DNA of 64,000 nucleotides from Rebecca billardiae RCC1528 (Eukaryota; Haptophyta), in NCBI GenBank assembly GCA_965240325.2, contig OZ251239.1, positions 124,001-188,000 of the forward strand. Reading direction: 5' to 3'. Positions 9,897-22,003 of this stretch are shown piece by piece (positions within the stretch are counted from its first letter, which is position 1; each line of letters opens with the position of its first letter). Position numbers and translations under genes: made by a program. The notes beneath the pieces were generated by a model. The model had not been told where the DNA came from. It made no database searches and saw only the letters and a program-made list of their open reading frames with translations.

Positions 9897-12424
9897 TCAA
9901 CCACCTGCCCACTCACTGCCAGACGAGTCGTCGTCCTCGACGTCGGATGTGTCGAGGCCCTTGCGCGCAGGCTTGGCCTTGCGTTTCTTCGTCGTCGCCG
10001 ACGGCTTCTGCTCACCGGTCGAGACGCGCCGCTTGGCGCTGGCGGAAGCCACGCGCCGATATCCATGCCGCGGTTGGAGGGGGGCGCGCCGATCAGCCAG
10101 GGAGGTCGACGCGCACGCGGGTGGACGGCATGTGAGCGCGCGCAGCGCAGCGCGGGCGGGCGGGCGCGCGGCGCAATGGCACCACATGGCGGGCGTGCGG
10201 GCGGCACACACCTGCTCGTGGGCTGCTTCGCCTTCGTCACGCGGCCTCCCTCGGAGGCCGGTCGGCCTCGCTTCGCGCCCGGCCGCTTGCCCGGCTCGGG
10301 CGACGCGAGCATGGCGCCTTCGTCCGCGACGTCGTCGTCGAGCAGCGCGTCGAGCTGCGCGCTCTGCGCGCGCGCGAGCTCGAGCGCGCGCGCGGCGCCT
10401 CCGGGGCTCGCAGGGCGAGGGCTGTGTGCGTCAGCGCCCGCGGCGAGGGCGGGGATGTCCGCGAGCTCGAGCTCGGCGTGGCCGGTCGGCGTGGCGGGCA
10501 TTGAGCGCGCGCCCTCGTTCGGGCTGAGGGCGTAGGCGTGGCAGCGCGCATCGCTCAGGCTGTAAAGCTCCTGCGCAGCGCGCACGGCGGGCGGCGCGGC
10601 GCGTGTCGGCGCACGCCGCGCGCGCGCGACGCGCGCGCGCACGGCCGCTGCCGAGGGCGCACCTTGAGGTAGCGGCGCACGCGCGCGACGATCGTCATCG
10701 CGGCGGCCTCGTCCGCGAGGCCGCGCAGCCGCGCAGCCGCGCGGCCGTCGCCGCCCTCGGCGGGCGCGCCCTGCTCGAGCGCGGCGCTGAGCGCGTCGAG
10801 CGCGGAGGCGCCGCGCACGCCGAGTGTGCGCGTCGCCGCCGCGACCAGCTGCAGCACCTCCTCCTCGCGGGCGAAGGGGAGCTCGACGAGCGCGCGCGCA
10901 CACCACGCGGCAAACGGCACGCGCGAGTGCGCCGCCTCCGCCTCCGCGTCCACGCGCGCCGCACCCGCGGGCTGCTGCGCCGTCGGCGGGGGCGCGGCGG
11001 CGGCGGCGCGCGCCGCGTCGGGCGCGAGGCCCGCCACAGCCGCGAGCAGAGCGGACGCCACCTCGCGCCTCTGCGGCGCGTGGCTGCCGAGCGCGCCGTA
11101 CAGCCGGCCGAAGGGCGCGGGCGCGCCGCCGCCCGCGGCCGCCTCGGCGCGCACCGGCTCAGTCGAGAGAGCGCCGCGCGCGCGCGCGTGCACGAACGCG
11201 CGCGCGATGCCCTCGGCGGCGCGGCTGGCGACGAGCGCGGGCTGCTGCTCGCACAGCACCGACACGGCGCGCTGCGCCTCGGCGCGCGTGCCGCCCGCCT
11301 CCGCCTCGCCCTCGAGCGCCATCAGCCAGGGCAGGCACACGTGCGGGTGCGCAACACCCTGCCGCAGCGCGCTCGCGAGCACGCCGACCGCCGCGGCCTG
11401 CACGCTGGGCTCCTTGTCCAGCGCGAGCTCGCACACGCGGGGCAAGTGCGTCTGCAGCACGCCGCCCGCGATCGCGCCCTCGTCCGACGCGCTCGCCGTC
11501 GCCGCCTCCGCCGCCGCCTTGGCGCTCGCCGCGCTGCCGCCGCTCGCGACCGCGGCGCGGCGCGCGGCGCGCACGCGCTCGCGCGCGCGCTCGTCGTCGG
11601 CACTGAGCAGCTCGGCGAAGTTCTTGAGCAGCTGCACGCGCAGCCGCCCGTCGACGCGCGCGTCGCCCAGCGCGCCGCCGATCAGCGGCGCGCAGTGCAT
11701 CAAGAAGCTCGGCCGGCGCACCCAGAGGAAGCCGAGCGCGCGCAGCGCGTGCAGCGACACCTGCAGCTTCGGGTGCTTGGCGTAGTGGTGCAGGCAGCGC
11801 AGCGCCTCCTCGTTGACCCTGCCGCGCGCGCAGAACGCGGGCGTGGGCGGCGGCTCGCCCCCCGCCGGCGCCGCCGCGTCGAAGTCGTGATACCGGCAGA
11901 GCAGCCCGAGCCCGAACGCGGCGCGCATCAGCGCCACCGCCCGCGGCTCGTCGAGTTGGGCCGCGCCCTTGCACCCGTCCAGGTAGCGCCAGAAGCGCTC
12001 GAGCACGTCGCAGAGCAGCCGCGCGCCGCCGAGCGAGGCGTCGCGCGCGGACGGGCCGCGCGGCGCGCCGCCGCCCAGCGCGGCCGACTCGCAGTGCACC
12101 GCCGCGCACAGCGCCTGGATCGCGGGCGGCAGCACGGCCGCGCCCTGCGTGAAGACGAGCGCTCCCAGGCACGTCTCCAGTCCGCGCAGCAGCGGCTCGG
12201 GCGGCCGGCGCAGCATTGGGAGGACATCGACGCACACGAGGGAGAGCGAGCGCAGCACGGGCGCGGGCTGGTCGGGGAGCAGGTAGCGGTGCAGCGCGTC
12301 GAGGTGCGGCACGAGCAGCGCCGGCTCCGCGTGCGCGAGCGCGCGCAGCAGCTCGGCGAGAGCAACGAGCCGTCGCTCGGCGGCCGCGGCCGGCGGCGCG
12401 GCCGAGCCAGTGGCCGCCTCCGCA

Positions 12425-12458
<34 letters not shown>

Positions 12459-15400
12459 GAGCGTCGTCGGCGGCGGCGGCGGTGCGCGCGGCCTGCTCGT
12501 CGAGGAAGTGGCTGACCAGCCCGTCCGCGAGCGCCTGCAGCTGCTCGGCGCCCGCCGCGGCGCTCGGCACGCCCGCGCCGCCCGCGGCCGCGTGCTCGAC
12601 CAGCGGCGGCAGCCATGTCTCGGGCGGCACGCGCGCTGCGGCCGTGATCAGCCGAGACACGCGCGCGCGCGCGCGGCGCGCCGCGGCGGCGTCGGCGCTC
12701 TCGGCGGCGTCGGCGGCGCGCGAGGCCGCGCCGCCGCCCTCCGCGCCCGCCTCGCGCCGCGCCGCCGCCGCCAGCTCGCCGCCGTCCAGCGCGTCCGCGT
12801 CCGCGGGCGCGTCGCCGAGCGCAAGCTCGCAGAGCGCGCGCAGCAGCAGCGCGCGCAGGCCTTCCTCATCGGTCACCTTGGCGAGCGCGCTGCCGAGCGT
12901 GCACAGCGCGTCGGCGACGAGGTCGTCGTCCGCGGGGTGCGCCGGCGGCTCCGCCGCGAGCAGCCGCGCCTCGCGCTGCAGCTGCGCGCCGCACACCGCG
13001 TGCAGCACCTTCACCACGCGCTTGCGCACAGACACGCCCACGTCCCGGATCCGCTCGGCGACCAGCCTGAGCTGCGCGGCGCTCGGCGCGCGCTCGGCGG
13101 CGGCGGCGGCGGAGTGGTGGCGGAGGACGTGGCGGCCGACGAGGTCGACGGCGGCCTCGCGCACCGAGACGGCGGCGTCCATCAGCCGGCTCTGCACCGC
13201 GGCGTGCACGCCCGCCGCGCCAAGCAGCTCGTCGTCGGCGTCGATCAGACTGCCGAGGGACTTGAGCGCGCGCGCGCGGCCCGCGGGCGTCGGGTCGCGC
13301 AGCGCGTGCAGCGTCGCGCGGAGGCAGACGTCGGCGAGCCTGGCGAGGCTCGAGCCAGCGGCGAGCGCGCGGCACGCGCGCCGCGTGCCGTCGAGCGAGA
13401 GCGTCGGCTCATCGCGCGCGCCGCCGCCGCCGCCCTCGCACACGAGCGCCCACTGCGCGCACAGCAGCCGGCACGCGCGCGCGTCGCCGGCCGCGGCCGC
13501 GTCGCAGTGCCACTCACAGAGCAGCGCGCGCGAGGCCGAGCGCGCGGCGCTGTCGTCGCCCTCGGCGCGCGCCTCGGCGTGCAGGTAGTTGAGCACGAGC
13601 TGCTGCAGCACCGACGTCTCCGCCACGTCCACCTCGCCCTCGCCACCCGCCTCCTCGTCGTCGCCGCCGCCGTCGGCGGCGGCGGCGGCGGCCGCGGCCG
13701 CGGCCGCGCCGCCACCCAGGGCGGCCGCGAGCGCGCGCTGCGCGCGCCGCGCGCGCGCGCGCTGCGCGCGCACGGCCTTGGAGACGATGCACGCGTCGCA
13801 CAGCCACACGTCGGGCATCGGCGCCGTCGGGTCCACGCCCACGCACGCGCCGTGGAACCAGCGGTGGCACCCGTCGCAGTCGAGCATGAACGCGCGCCGT
13901 CCCGCGGAAGTCTTGTAGAAGCCTCTGCCACACACGCAGCTCGAGTCCTCGCCCGCCGTGTCGGGCGCGGCGAGCGGGTCGAAGTCGGTCCGTGGCGAGG
14001 GGAAGCGCAGCGGCGCGTCGCGGTGCGCGCGCAGCTCCGCGTGCGCGTACGCGCCCACCTGCCCGAGCAGCTCGAGGCACTGGCTGCGCACCGCCGCCGA
14101 CTCCCGCGAGCCACTCTTGCCGGCCGGGCCGGCGCCGGCTGGCCCAAGCTGTGGGTCGGCGAGTGCGCGCTTGGCGAGGTGCTGCGTGAGGCGCACGAGG
14201 CAGAGGGCGGCGGCGGGCCACTGCGGCGTGTGCGCCACGAGGAGCAGGTCCTCCGTGAACCGCTCCAGCGCCAGCCGCAGCTCCGCCTCGCGCGAGCCGT
14301 CGCCGCCCGCCGCGCTCGGCGGCGCGTGGCAGCGCCCGTGCAGCGCGTGTACAAACGCGAACGCCCGCCCGGCGAGCTCGGCGCGGAACGGGTGGGCGGC
14401 GAGGGCCTGCGCGTCGGGGGCGGCGGGCGGCTCGTCGGCGGGGAGCGCCGCCGGCGCCTGCAGCAGCTGCAGCACGAGCCCGCTCACCATCTGCACCGAC
14501 GCGCCGCCGCCCGCGGCCGCGGGCGCGCGCGCGCCGCCCGAGCGCGCCGCGGCCGGCGCGGCGAGCGCTCCTGCCGGAAAGGTGCGCAGGTTGAGCTTGG
14601 ACTGCGCGGGCTTGAGCAGGATGGCGAGCACGTCCTCCCACATGAGCTCGCGCTGGCCCGCGTACCGCGTGTACAGCTCGACCGCCACGCCGATCGCCGG
14701 CAGCTGCAGCGCGGGCGCGCCCGCGAGGCAGCCCGCGCGCACGCACAGCGTCGCCAGCGAGGTGGCTGCGCCTTCCGAGAGGCCGCGCGTGCCGATCAGC
14801 GATCGCAGCGCGCCGAGGGCGCCGGCGACGCTGGAGACGAGGGGCGCGAGCGCCGCCGCGGGCACCGCGGGCGCGCTGGTCGGCGCCTTGACCACACCCT
14901 CCGCGCCGCCGCCGCCATCGGCGTCGGCGGCGGCCGCGGCGGCGGCGGCGGCGGCGCGCCCACGGCCGCGGCCGCGGCCGCGGCCGCGCGCTCCGCGCCC
15001 TCCGCGCCCGGGAGCGGGAGGCGTCGACGGCGCGTGCGGGCTCGAGGCGGCGGCGGCGGCGGCGGAGACGGCGGGGAGCGCGTTGCAGAGCACGCCCGAG
15101 CGGCCGAGCACCGCGCGCAGCGTGCTCACCACCTCGTCCAGCGCCTCCTCCGTGCACAGGTCCGGTGGGGCGTCCGGACTGCCGAGCAGGACCAGAAGCG
15201 CATGCAGCGCGCGCGCGCCCTCCGCGGCCGCGCGCGCGGCCGGCGCGGCGTGCGCCACGCCGGAGGCGGCGACGGCGGCCGGGAGGTCGACGTCGCGCGC
15301 GCTCGCCATCGTCGCCGAGAGCCTCTCCGCGAGCATCGTCAGCTCCGGCTCGGCCACGCGCTGCAGCGCCCCGGGCGCCTCCGCCAGTCGCTGCAGCTCG

Positions 15401-16513
15401 AGCAGAGCGCCGCCTGTCTCGCCGACGCTCAGCGGCGCGGGGTGCGCGCCGTCGGCGCCCGCGGGGTCGGAGGCGGCGGCGGCGGCGAGGAGCGCCTCGA
15501 GGCGCGCGACCGAGCGGTCGATGGCGCGCGCGCGCTCCGAGGCCGCGTCGGCCTGCGCGCCCGCGCCGCGCGCGCCGCCCTCCGCAGCCTGCGCGCTCGG
15601 CGCGCCGCCGTTCAGCGCCGCCTGCGGCGCGGCCGCGGCCCGCCTCGGCGCGCAGCCCTTGGCGCGCGCGGGCGGCGTGGCGGGCGGAGGCAGCGGCGAG
15701 GCCGCTGCGCTGGCGTGCACGCTCGGTGCCACGCTGGCGCTACCCGCGCCGCCTGCGCGTGCGAGCGCGGGCGCGGGCGCGGGCGCAGCGCACGGGCGGG
15801 GCAGCGTGCGCGTGCGCGCGCGCGCGCGCGCATGCGTGAGCGAGTGACGCAGGCGCGGGGCAGAGCGCGCCGCCTCGCGACGCTCAGCGCAGAGGCGCGC
15901 GGCGCGCGGGTGCACGCGCACCTCGACCCGGCACGGGCGACGCGCCCTGCGCCGCGTCCGTCCGGAACTTGTCCACGCCGGCGCGCGTGAGCGTCGTGGT
16001 GGTCGCGTCGTCCCAGAGCACGCGCACGCGCCCGCCCTCGAGCTCGGCCTCGACGGTGCCGTCGTGCACGCCGAAGCCGGGGAACCTGCGGCGCACGGGC
16101 GTGCCCACGAGCGAGCCCGACGCCGGCCCGCTGCCGCCGCCGCTCGTGCTCGGCGCGGCCGGCCGCGGCGGAGGCGGCTGCGGCTGCTGCGCGCGCGTGC
16201 CGCCCAACGCCTGCCGCAGCTGCGTGAGCGCGGCGGAGGCGGGTTCGTGCGCGGCGCGCGAGGCGCCACGCGGCGTGCTCGCGAGGGGCTTGGCACTCGC
16301 GCCGTTCGCCGCGTGCAGCGCGGCGAGCATGCACTCGAGCTGCGCCGGCGGCGCGAGCTCGGCGCCCGGCAGCGCCGAGACGAGCTTGGAAGCGCGCCCG
16401 TCCGCGTCGGTCGCGTGCGCGGCGAGCGTGCTGAGCGGCAGGCACTTGGCGAGGTTGGCGAGCGGGGCGGGCCCGGCGCACAGGGTCACGTCCGGCGCGC
16501 GTGCCTCCGCCAT
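9897..16513 (-). CDS. SCC2: Cohesin loader SCC2/NIPBL homologue, PHD-finger type, four exons
   Basis: Model: complement(join(9897..10038,10212..10570,10663..15752,15922..16513)), 2060 residues. All introns are GT-AG (169, 92 and 173 nt) and reading phase closes at every join. The start is the ATG at 16513 in a gcccATGG context. Residues about 136-175 are Tudor-like (VRRRFPGFGVHDGTVEAEL, then RVRVLWDDATTTTL). A C4HC3 PHD finger lies at about 803-852 (CVCGRG, CDGCHRWFHGAC, WLCDAC). The rest is HEAT-type helices, including EEALRCLHHYAKHPKLQVSL, HALRALGFLWVRRPSF and VCELALDKEPSVQAAAVGVL, typical of the Nipped-B/SCC2 C-terminal domain. The third exon opens ELYSLSDARCHAYALSPNE directly after YLK, a family hallmark, and the tail is Lys/Arg- then acid-rich. 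Role: with SCC4, loads cohesin onto chromatin in the nucleus. A PHD finger is also present in plant SCC2. Internal low-complexity Ala runs occur. Confidence 0.9.
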
Positions 16514-16816
16514 GGGCGGCTGAGCGCGCGACGACGGTCGCCGCGCGGCAGGGCTGGGCTGCAATCCTCTGCCGGCGCCCGCGCGGTCGTCAGCTTCGCC
16601 AGCGGCGGGAGGCAGCACGCTTTGCAGGCGTCGCAGCTCGCCAGTGCGCGGTGCGGCAACAGCCTGGCGCAGTGGCGCCTGCGAATTATATTTCGGAATT
16701 CGATGGTGGTCGGCTAGGTCGCGCGAAAAGCGCGCGAAAACGAATAAAATCGCGCGCCATTTTCGCGCCTGTCCTCCGGCCTGCCGACCACCGGCCGCAG
16801 CTTGTGCGTTTCAAGC
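16514..16816. promoter_or_regulatory. Bidirectional promoter with three E2F-type sites
   Basis: The 303 bp between the SCC2 start (minus) and the next ATG (plus) contain gcgcgaaa at 16721-16728 and 16732-16739 and tttcgcgc at 16761-16768. These three exact TTTCGCGC-type E2F/DP consensus sites fall within 48 bp. An AT-rich patch (aattatatttcggaattc) precedes them. E2F control would suit an S-phase cohesin loader. Seen: the motifs and their spacing. Inferred: their use. Confidence 0.55.
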
Positions 16817-17971
16817 ATGGTGGGCCAGAGCAGCGCGCGTGGCGGCGCCGCCAAGGACGGACAGGGCCGCGCACGCGACGCGCCGAAGGGCACATCGCAG
16901 GCGCCCAGCTCGTCAGCCAGCGTGTCAGCCGACCTGCAGCCGCAGAAGACCAAGCGTTGGGATGAGCCGAGCTCGACGCAGTCGGCGCTCGTGCGAACGG
17001 GCGCGCCCGCGGGCGCCCCGGCGACCGCGCTCGTGGAGACGGCGCGAGCGTCGCCGCGGCGCATCGCGCCACCCGCCGATCTGGCGCAGGCGCTCGAGGC
17101 GGTACACGCGCTGATAGCAGAGGGGGCGCTCACCCTCGATCACTACGAGTCCTTCAAGCACCTCGCGCTCGAGGCGAAGACGTGGACGGCTTCGATCGGC
17201 GCGCGGTGCAAGGCGGCCGTGGACGAGCTGCGCCGCTTGCACGCGCTCGAGCCGCAGCTGCTGCGAGCCGAGGGCGGCGTGCGCGTGCTCGACGAGGCGG
17301 AGCTGCGCGAGGAGCAAGGTAGGCTGATCGTCGGCGCGCGCAGCGCAGCGGGCTCGACGAAGCTGCGCGCGCTGTGCATGTGCGCTGACATGGTGAGGGC
17401 GCCATTCGCACCGCCGGCCGCCGCGCCCGCGGCCGCGCCCGGGGCTGCGCCGGCGCCGGCAGCAGCCGCGCCGGCAGCGGCCGGATCGGTGGCGCAGCCG
17501 AGCGAGGCTGCGCAAGCCCTCGCGCGCGCAGAGGTGTGCGAGCGGCTCCTCGCCCTCTGGCCGACCCATCGGGCGCGCGTGCTGGGCGCGCCGCAGTGGG
17601 GCGCTGCCGCGCTGCACCGGTACGGCCTCGTGCTCTCCGACGCGCGCGTTCTCGGCGCGCTGCGCGTGCAGGGCACGCTCAGCCGCGAGGAGTACGACGC
17701 CGAGGCGCACACCACGCTGATGATGGCCGATCGCTCAGCCGCGGTGATCCCCGCCGTCGCCACGGAGCTCCGCGCGCTGGCCAAGCTCGAGGCCGACATG
17801 CTCCTCTCGGCGGCGGAGGCGGCGGAGCGCAAGCACATTGTGCTGCGCCGGCCGGTGTACTCCGCGCTCGGCGAGGAGCGCTCGCAGGCGCGTCGCCCGC
17901 CCAGCGCGAGAGCGGCATACGAGCGGGCAGTGCTGGAGGCCATCAGTATGGCCAACGGCGTCGGTGTCTAG
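16817..17971 (+). CDS. Unrecognised Ala-rich protein divergent from SCC2
   Basis: 384 residues from the first ATG of the frame (16817); the frame is open slightly upstream but without ATG. Residues 1-75 are Ser/Ala/Gly-rich and probably disordered. About 90-180 form a helical block (LAQALEAVHALIAEGALTLD, HYESFKHLALEAKTWTASI, KAAVDELRRLHALEPQLL). A Pro/Ala linker (about 195-235) is followed by a second helical block (AQALARAEVCERLLALW, YGLVLSDARVLGALRVQGTL) to the end. No catalytic motif or membrane segment is seen. It shares the E2F-site promoter with SCC2, so co-regulation in the cell cycle is plausible, but function is unknown. No intron is needed. Confidence 0.65.
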   Translation: MVGQSSARGGAAKDGQGRARDAPKGTSQAPSSSASVSADLQPQKTKRWDEPSSTQSALVRTGAPAGAPATALVETARASPRRIAPPADLAQALEAVHALIAEGALTLDHYESFKHLALEAKTWTASIGARCKAAVDELRRLHALEPQLLRAEGGVRVLDEAELREEQGRLIVGARSAAGSTKLRALCMCADMVRAPFAPPAAAPAAAPGAAPAPAAAAPAAAGSVAQPSEAAQALARAEVCERLLALWPTHRARVLGAPQWGAAALHRYGLVLSDARVLGALRVQGTLSREEYDAEAHTTLMMADRSAAVIPAVATELRALAKLEADMLLSAAEAAERKHIVLRRPVYSALGEERSQARRPPSARAAYERAVLEAISMANGVGV

Positions 17972-18857
17972 TGTCTCACTGTCTGTCTGTGTCTGATGAG
18001 TCTCAGGCGACTCAGCCGCGGCGGACCCGCGGCACCCGGTCCGCCTCAGACTCCGCCGGCTGACCCGGTGTGGCCGACGCCGGGGTGGTGAGCCTGACAC
18101 TGTCACTGACCGTGACAGCCGACAGGCTGACAGCGCGTAGTGACGACGCCTGACGGCGCCTCAATCTCATGACTCATCAGCCTGAGCCCTGATCATGCCC
18201 CCGGGGCCGGGCGCCTACGCGGTCGGGTAACGGACCCGGGACCGACGGTTGCGCCCGCGTTCGGGCGTTCGGCCCGCGGTCGGGCCCGCCTTTAAATATT
18301 ATTACTACACTTATATATATTTCAGGCGCGTTTATTATAAATAATAATATATATTTTATATACACATATATATAATATATTTGTATATATATAACTACGA
18401 CATTATATCATCATGTGACATGTAAGTATACAGCAGCGCCGAAGTCTCGGAGTCAGCCGAGTGCACAGTCGTCATCTAACGTCGTCGTCAGTCAGACGTC
18501 GTAATGTTTCACGTCGTCGTAGTCGTTCACTCGTCATGCCGTGCGTCTTCACCAAAACACGTCGTCGCTGCGCCGCTCTGCTGCTCTTCAGCGGCGCAGA
18601 CTTTTCGCGCGCAGCGGCCCTGCGCGCCGCACCCCAACGACGAGGCCCGACGTCGCAGCACGCCTGCCGACAGCGGGCCGCGGAGCGCGGAGCGCCGACC
18701 GCGCGCCGGCGCTCTGCTGCCGCCATCATCGTCATCATCGAGGTCGTGCGGCTGGCACCGCGTGATCACGGGCGACGACGGCCGCGCGCAGCGCCAGCAG
18801 CCCGACTCGCATGCCGTGCCGCGTGGCGATGTGGCTGCTGCACGGCGATGCCATGGC
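17972..18857. other. Intergenic, convergent 3' flanks with an AT-rich core
   Basis: Lies between two convergent genes. About 18290-18410 is nearly pure AT (tatatat runs) in a GC-rich setting; about 18000-18180 carries short ctgacag/cactgac near-repeats. No gene seen. Confidence 0.45.
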
Positions 18858-19855
18858 CTACGCCGCCTGCTTCTTCGCCTTCCTCTTCTTCTTCTGCTCG
18901 GCAGCGGGCAGCGCGCACCGGCAGCAGGGGGGCACGGCACGGGGGGCGGGTGGTTGGCGCAGGCCAACGGCGGCACGGCCGCTGCGCCGGAGCGCGCGGC
19001 ATGTGCGCCGCGCATCGCGCGGGGCGTGCGGACGCCGGGCGCGGCGCCCGTTCGCGCGCGCACCTTCTTCTTGTCGGCGATCTCCTGCAGCTTCTCCTCG
19101 AGCGCGCGCCGCTTCTCGATCGCCTTGAGCTGCTTCTCGCGCCGCGCGGAGCACAGCAGGTCATGCGCGCCGCACTCCTCCAGCTCCGCCTCCAGCCTCT
19201 CGAGCTCAGTCATCTTCTCCTTGGGCTTCTTGGACCCGCCGCCGGGGCCGCCCGCGCCGCCGCCCGCGCCGGGCCTGGCCGCGGCCGCGGAGGCGTCGAG
19301 CTCGGCCTGCAGCGCGGCCTGGCGCTGGCGCTCCTCCTCCAGGATCTCCGCCATGATGTCGCCCATGTCCTCCTCCTCCTCGCCCGCCTCGGCCGCCGCC
19401 GCCTTGGCCGCGCCGCGCAGCGCGATCTCGCAGTCGATCTCGGCATCCAGCTGCGGCAGCGCGTCGAAGGGCGTCGTGCTCGCGCGCCCGGCGGTGACGG
19501 CGTTGATGAAGCGGGACATGCCCTCGACGGTGAACGTGCCCATCAGCTTGGCGTACCGCCCCTTCGACGGCGAGAGCACCACCATCGTCGGCAGGTCGGC
19601 GTCCGAGACGTCGAAGGCCGCGGGGAAGTTGTCGTGGCACGTTGCGTCCAGCCAGCCCAGACGCACCGCCGGGTCGCCGCGCCGCCGATGCGCTAGGCCG
19701 TTGAGCGTGCGCAGCTGGGCGTCGCGCGCCTCGGTCGCCTCGGGCGTGCGCTCGCCGTCGAGGAGCGCGATCGCGCACAGCCCAATCGCCGCACCGTCGC
19801 CGCACACCTCCGCGATCGACGCCGCTGTGAGCTCGGGTACCGGCGCAACCTCGGT

Positions 19856-19915
<60 letters not shown>

Positions 19916-21870
19916 GCCCGCCCCGCCGCCGCCCTGCTGGCCCAAGCGCTTCTCCCACCCGGGCCCGCCGAGCTGCTGGCCGATGTTCGCGAGGAACGTG
20001 CCCAGCGTGCCGAAGCTCATCGGCCCGCCCTGCGTCTCGTCAAAGTGCGCGCCCTGCATCGCCACCTCGCCTCTCTCGTTGGGCTCTCCGCCCACCCACA
20101 GGCAGAGCAGCGACGGCACCTTCTGCATGCCGAAGCGCTGGAGCAGCGGGGCGTCGCTCGCGGGCGCGACGCCAAAGTTGAACACGCCGCCGAAGAAGAG
20201 CGCGATCGCGCGGTACAGCGGCGGCACGCCCGACTTGTCCGTGAAGAGGATGCACGAGGCGAGCGGCGCGGCGCCGTCGGCCGGCGCGCCGCCCGGCGCG
20301 GACGCGGCCGCGGCCGCGTGCGCAAGGAACTGATCGGCGGTGCCGGAGGTGAGGACGGAGACGCTGTCCGCGGGGAGCGAGTCGCCCGCCGCGCGCCTCG
20401 CCGCGGCCGCGTCCTCCACGACCAGCGCCGACGCGGCGCTCTTCGCGCCCTTCCCGTACGGCAGCACGCGCAGCGCGGGCATCCCGTCATCCGGCACGCC
20501 GAGCCGTGCCGCCAGCTTGGCACCGGAGGGCTCGCTCGCGTTCACCAGCCCGACGAGCGCCTGGCCGCGGAGCTGGGCGGCGAGCTTGGCGAGCGCGGGC
20601 ACGCGCGCCGGGTCCGACGCGTCGTCCGCCTCCACGCTCGACCCGCGCTCGAACGCGAGCACCCACGCCGACGCGTCAGATTCAATCTCGGCCGAAAACG
20701 ATTCGTCTGTGACCGCTGCCACCTGCTCCAAGTTGCGCGCGCCCGCGCGCCGCGCGCCCTCCGCGCCGCCGGCGGCGGCGGCGGCGGGCGGCGCGGGCTC
20801 GGGGCCGGCGCGGGCGGAGAGGTACGCCCACAGCGGCTCGTACTTGAGCTCGCCGCCGTACACCTCCGCCTCCGCCGCCTCGCCGCCGCCGCCGCCATCG
20901 CGGCCACCGCCAGACAGGATCACCAGCGCCGGCAGCGCGCTCACTCCGTACCGGCGCGCGAGCGCGGGCACGCCGTCGTCGGCGTCGGCGGGGAGCTGCT
21001 TCGCCTCGCCGACGGCGAGCCTGCCGCGCAGCCGCACCGCGAGCGCCTTGAGCATCATCGAGGTCTCCGCCTTGGCCGAGAAGAGCAGCGCGCGCCGCGC
21101 GTGCGCCTCTGCGTGCGCGCCTGGCGGGCCTAGGTGCTCGGCGCCGCGCGCGACGAGCGCGTCGTGCGCCGCCTCGTCGGGCACCGGCACGACGAGGTTT
21201 GGCATGTGCTTCGTGATGAACTCCACCAGCGCCTTGGCCGTGCGCGGGCCGTTGTACAGCAGCGTCTCCTTGTCGCGCTTGCCTGCGCGCGCGTGGCGGC
21301 GCGGCGGCAGTTGGCGCGAGCGCCGCCGCGCGCGAGCGCGTGAGCGCGTCGCACGGTGCGCGAGCGCGGCGGCGCGCGGCGCGCGGCGCACGCACCGGTG
21401 TACGGGTTCACCTTCACCTCCGGCAGGAACACCTTCACCGTGGGGAAGCCCGACACGCCGTTGGCCGACATGAGCTCCTGCGCATCGTCCGCGTTCACGC
21501 CGCCAAACTTGACGAGGTGCTTCAGATTGCCCGCCGCCTTCTCGAACGCGGGCGCGAACTGCTTGCAGTGGCCGCACCAGTCGGCGTAGAACTCGACGAC
21601 CCACACGTGCGCGAGGTCGGCCTGCATCTCCGCCCAGCCCTGTGCGCACGCCGCCGCGCGCGCGCGCGCGACCCGCCTGAGCATGCGCATATGCCGCCTG
21701 CTCCCGCGCAACGATAGGGCCCGGGCGTGAGCCGGGCGGCGGCACACCTTCTTGCCAAGCTTGACTATGGGCGAGTCCGCGCCGTACAGCGGAGGCTGTG
21801 GCTGCGCGCGCGCATCGTACGCGAGCACAGCGGCGAGCGCCGCGAGGAGCGCCGTGCGGACGCGCGTCAT
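18858..21870 (-). CDS. Secreted/ER thioredoxin-fold (PDI-like) protein with long C-terminal extension
   Basis: Model: complement(join(18858..18893,19064..21282,21396..21639,21748..21870)), 873 residues; introns of 108, 113 and 170 nt are GT-AG and in phase. The start at 21870 gives a clear signal peptide (VRTALLAALAAVLAYDARA). Residues about 42-125 form one thioredoxin domain with active site WCGHCK (62-67) and the following GFPTVKVF strand, as in PDI family a-domains: disulfide oxidation or isomerisation in the ER. Downstream are further thioredoxin-like segments lacking CxxC, then a poly-Gly linker (around residue 580), another domain, and a charged coiled coil (EEERQRQAALQAELDASAAA, EKRRALEEKLQEIADKKK). 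The last exon adds only KKKRKAKKQAA. There is no KDEL-type retention signal. An upstream in-frame ATG exists at 21903. Confidence 0.82.
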
Positions 21871-21996
21871 CGTCAGTCCAGGGTCCAGACGCTGAGTCAG
21901 CATTTCTTTTCCCCTTTTCGCCGCGCCATTATTTTTGGCCGTAGTCACTTCGTGTGTCAGGCCGGACGGGGACGGGCCGAAGTCCCCGAACACAGG

Positions 21997-22003
21997 ACCG
22001 GGA
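21997..22003. repeat. Target-site duplication, left of copy A
   Basis: accggga, repeated at 23113-23119 directly after the element end. Confidence 0.8.

Noticed and set aside
10603-15990. 1795-codon plus-strand open frame opposite SCC2
   Set aside because: Arg/Ala/His-rich mirror of a GC-biased gene; the minus strand carries PHD and HEAT motifs with phase-consistent introns.
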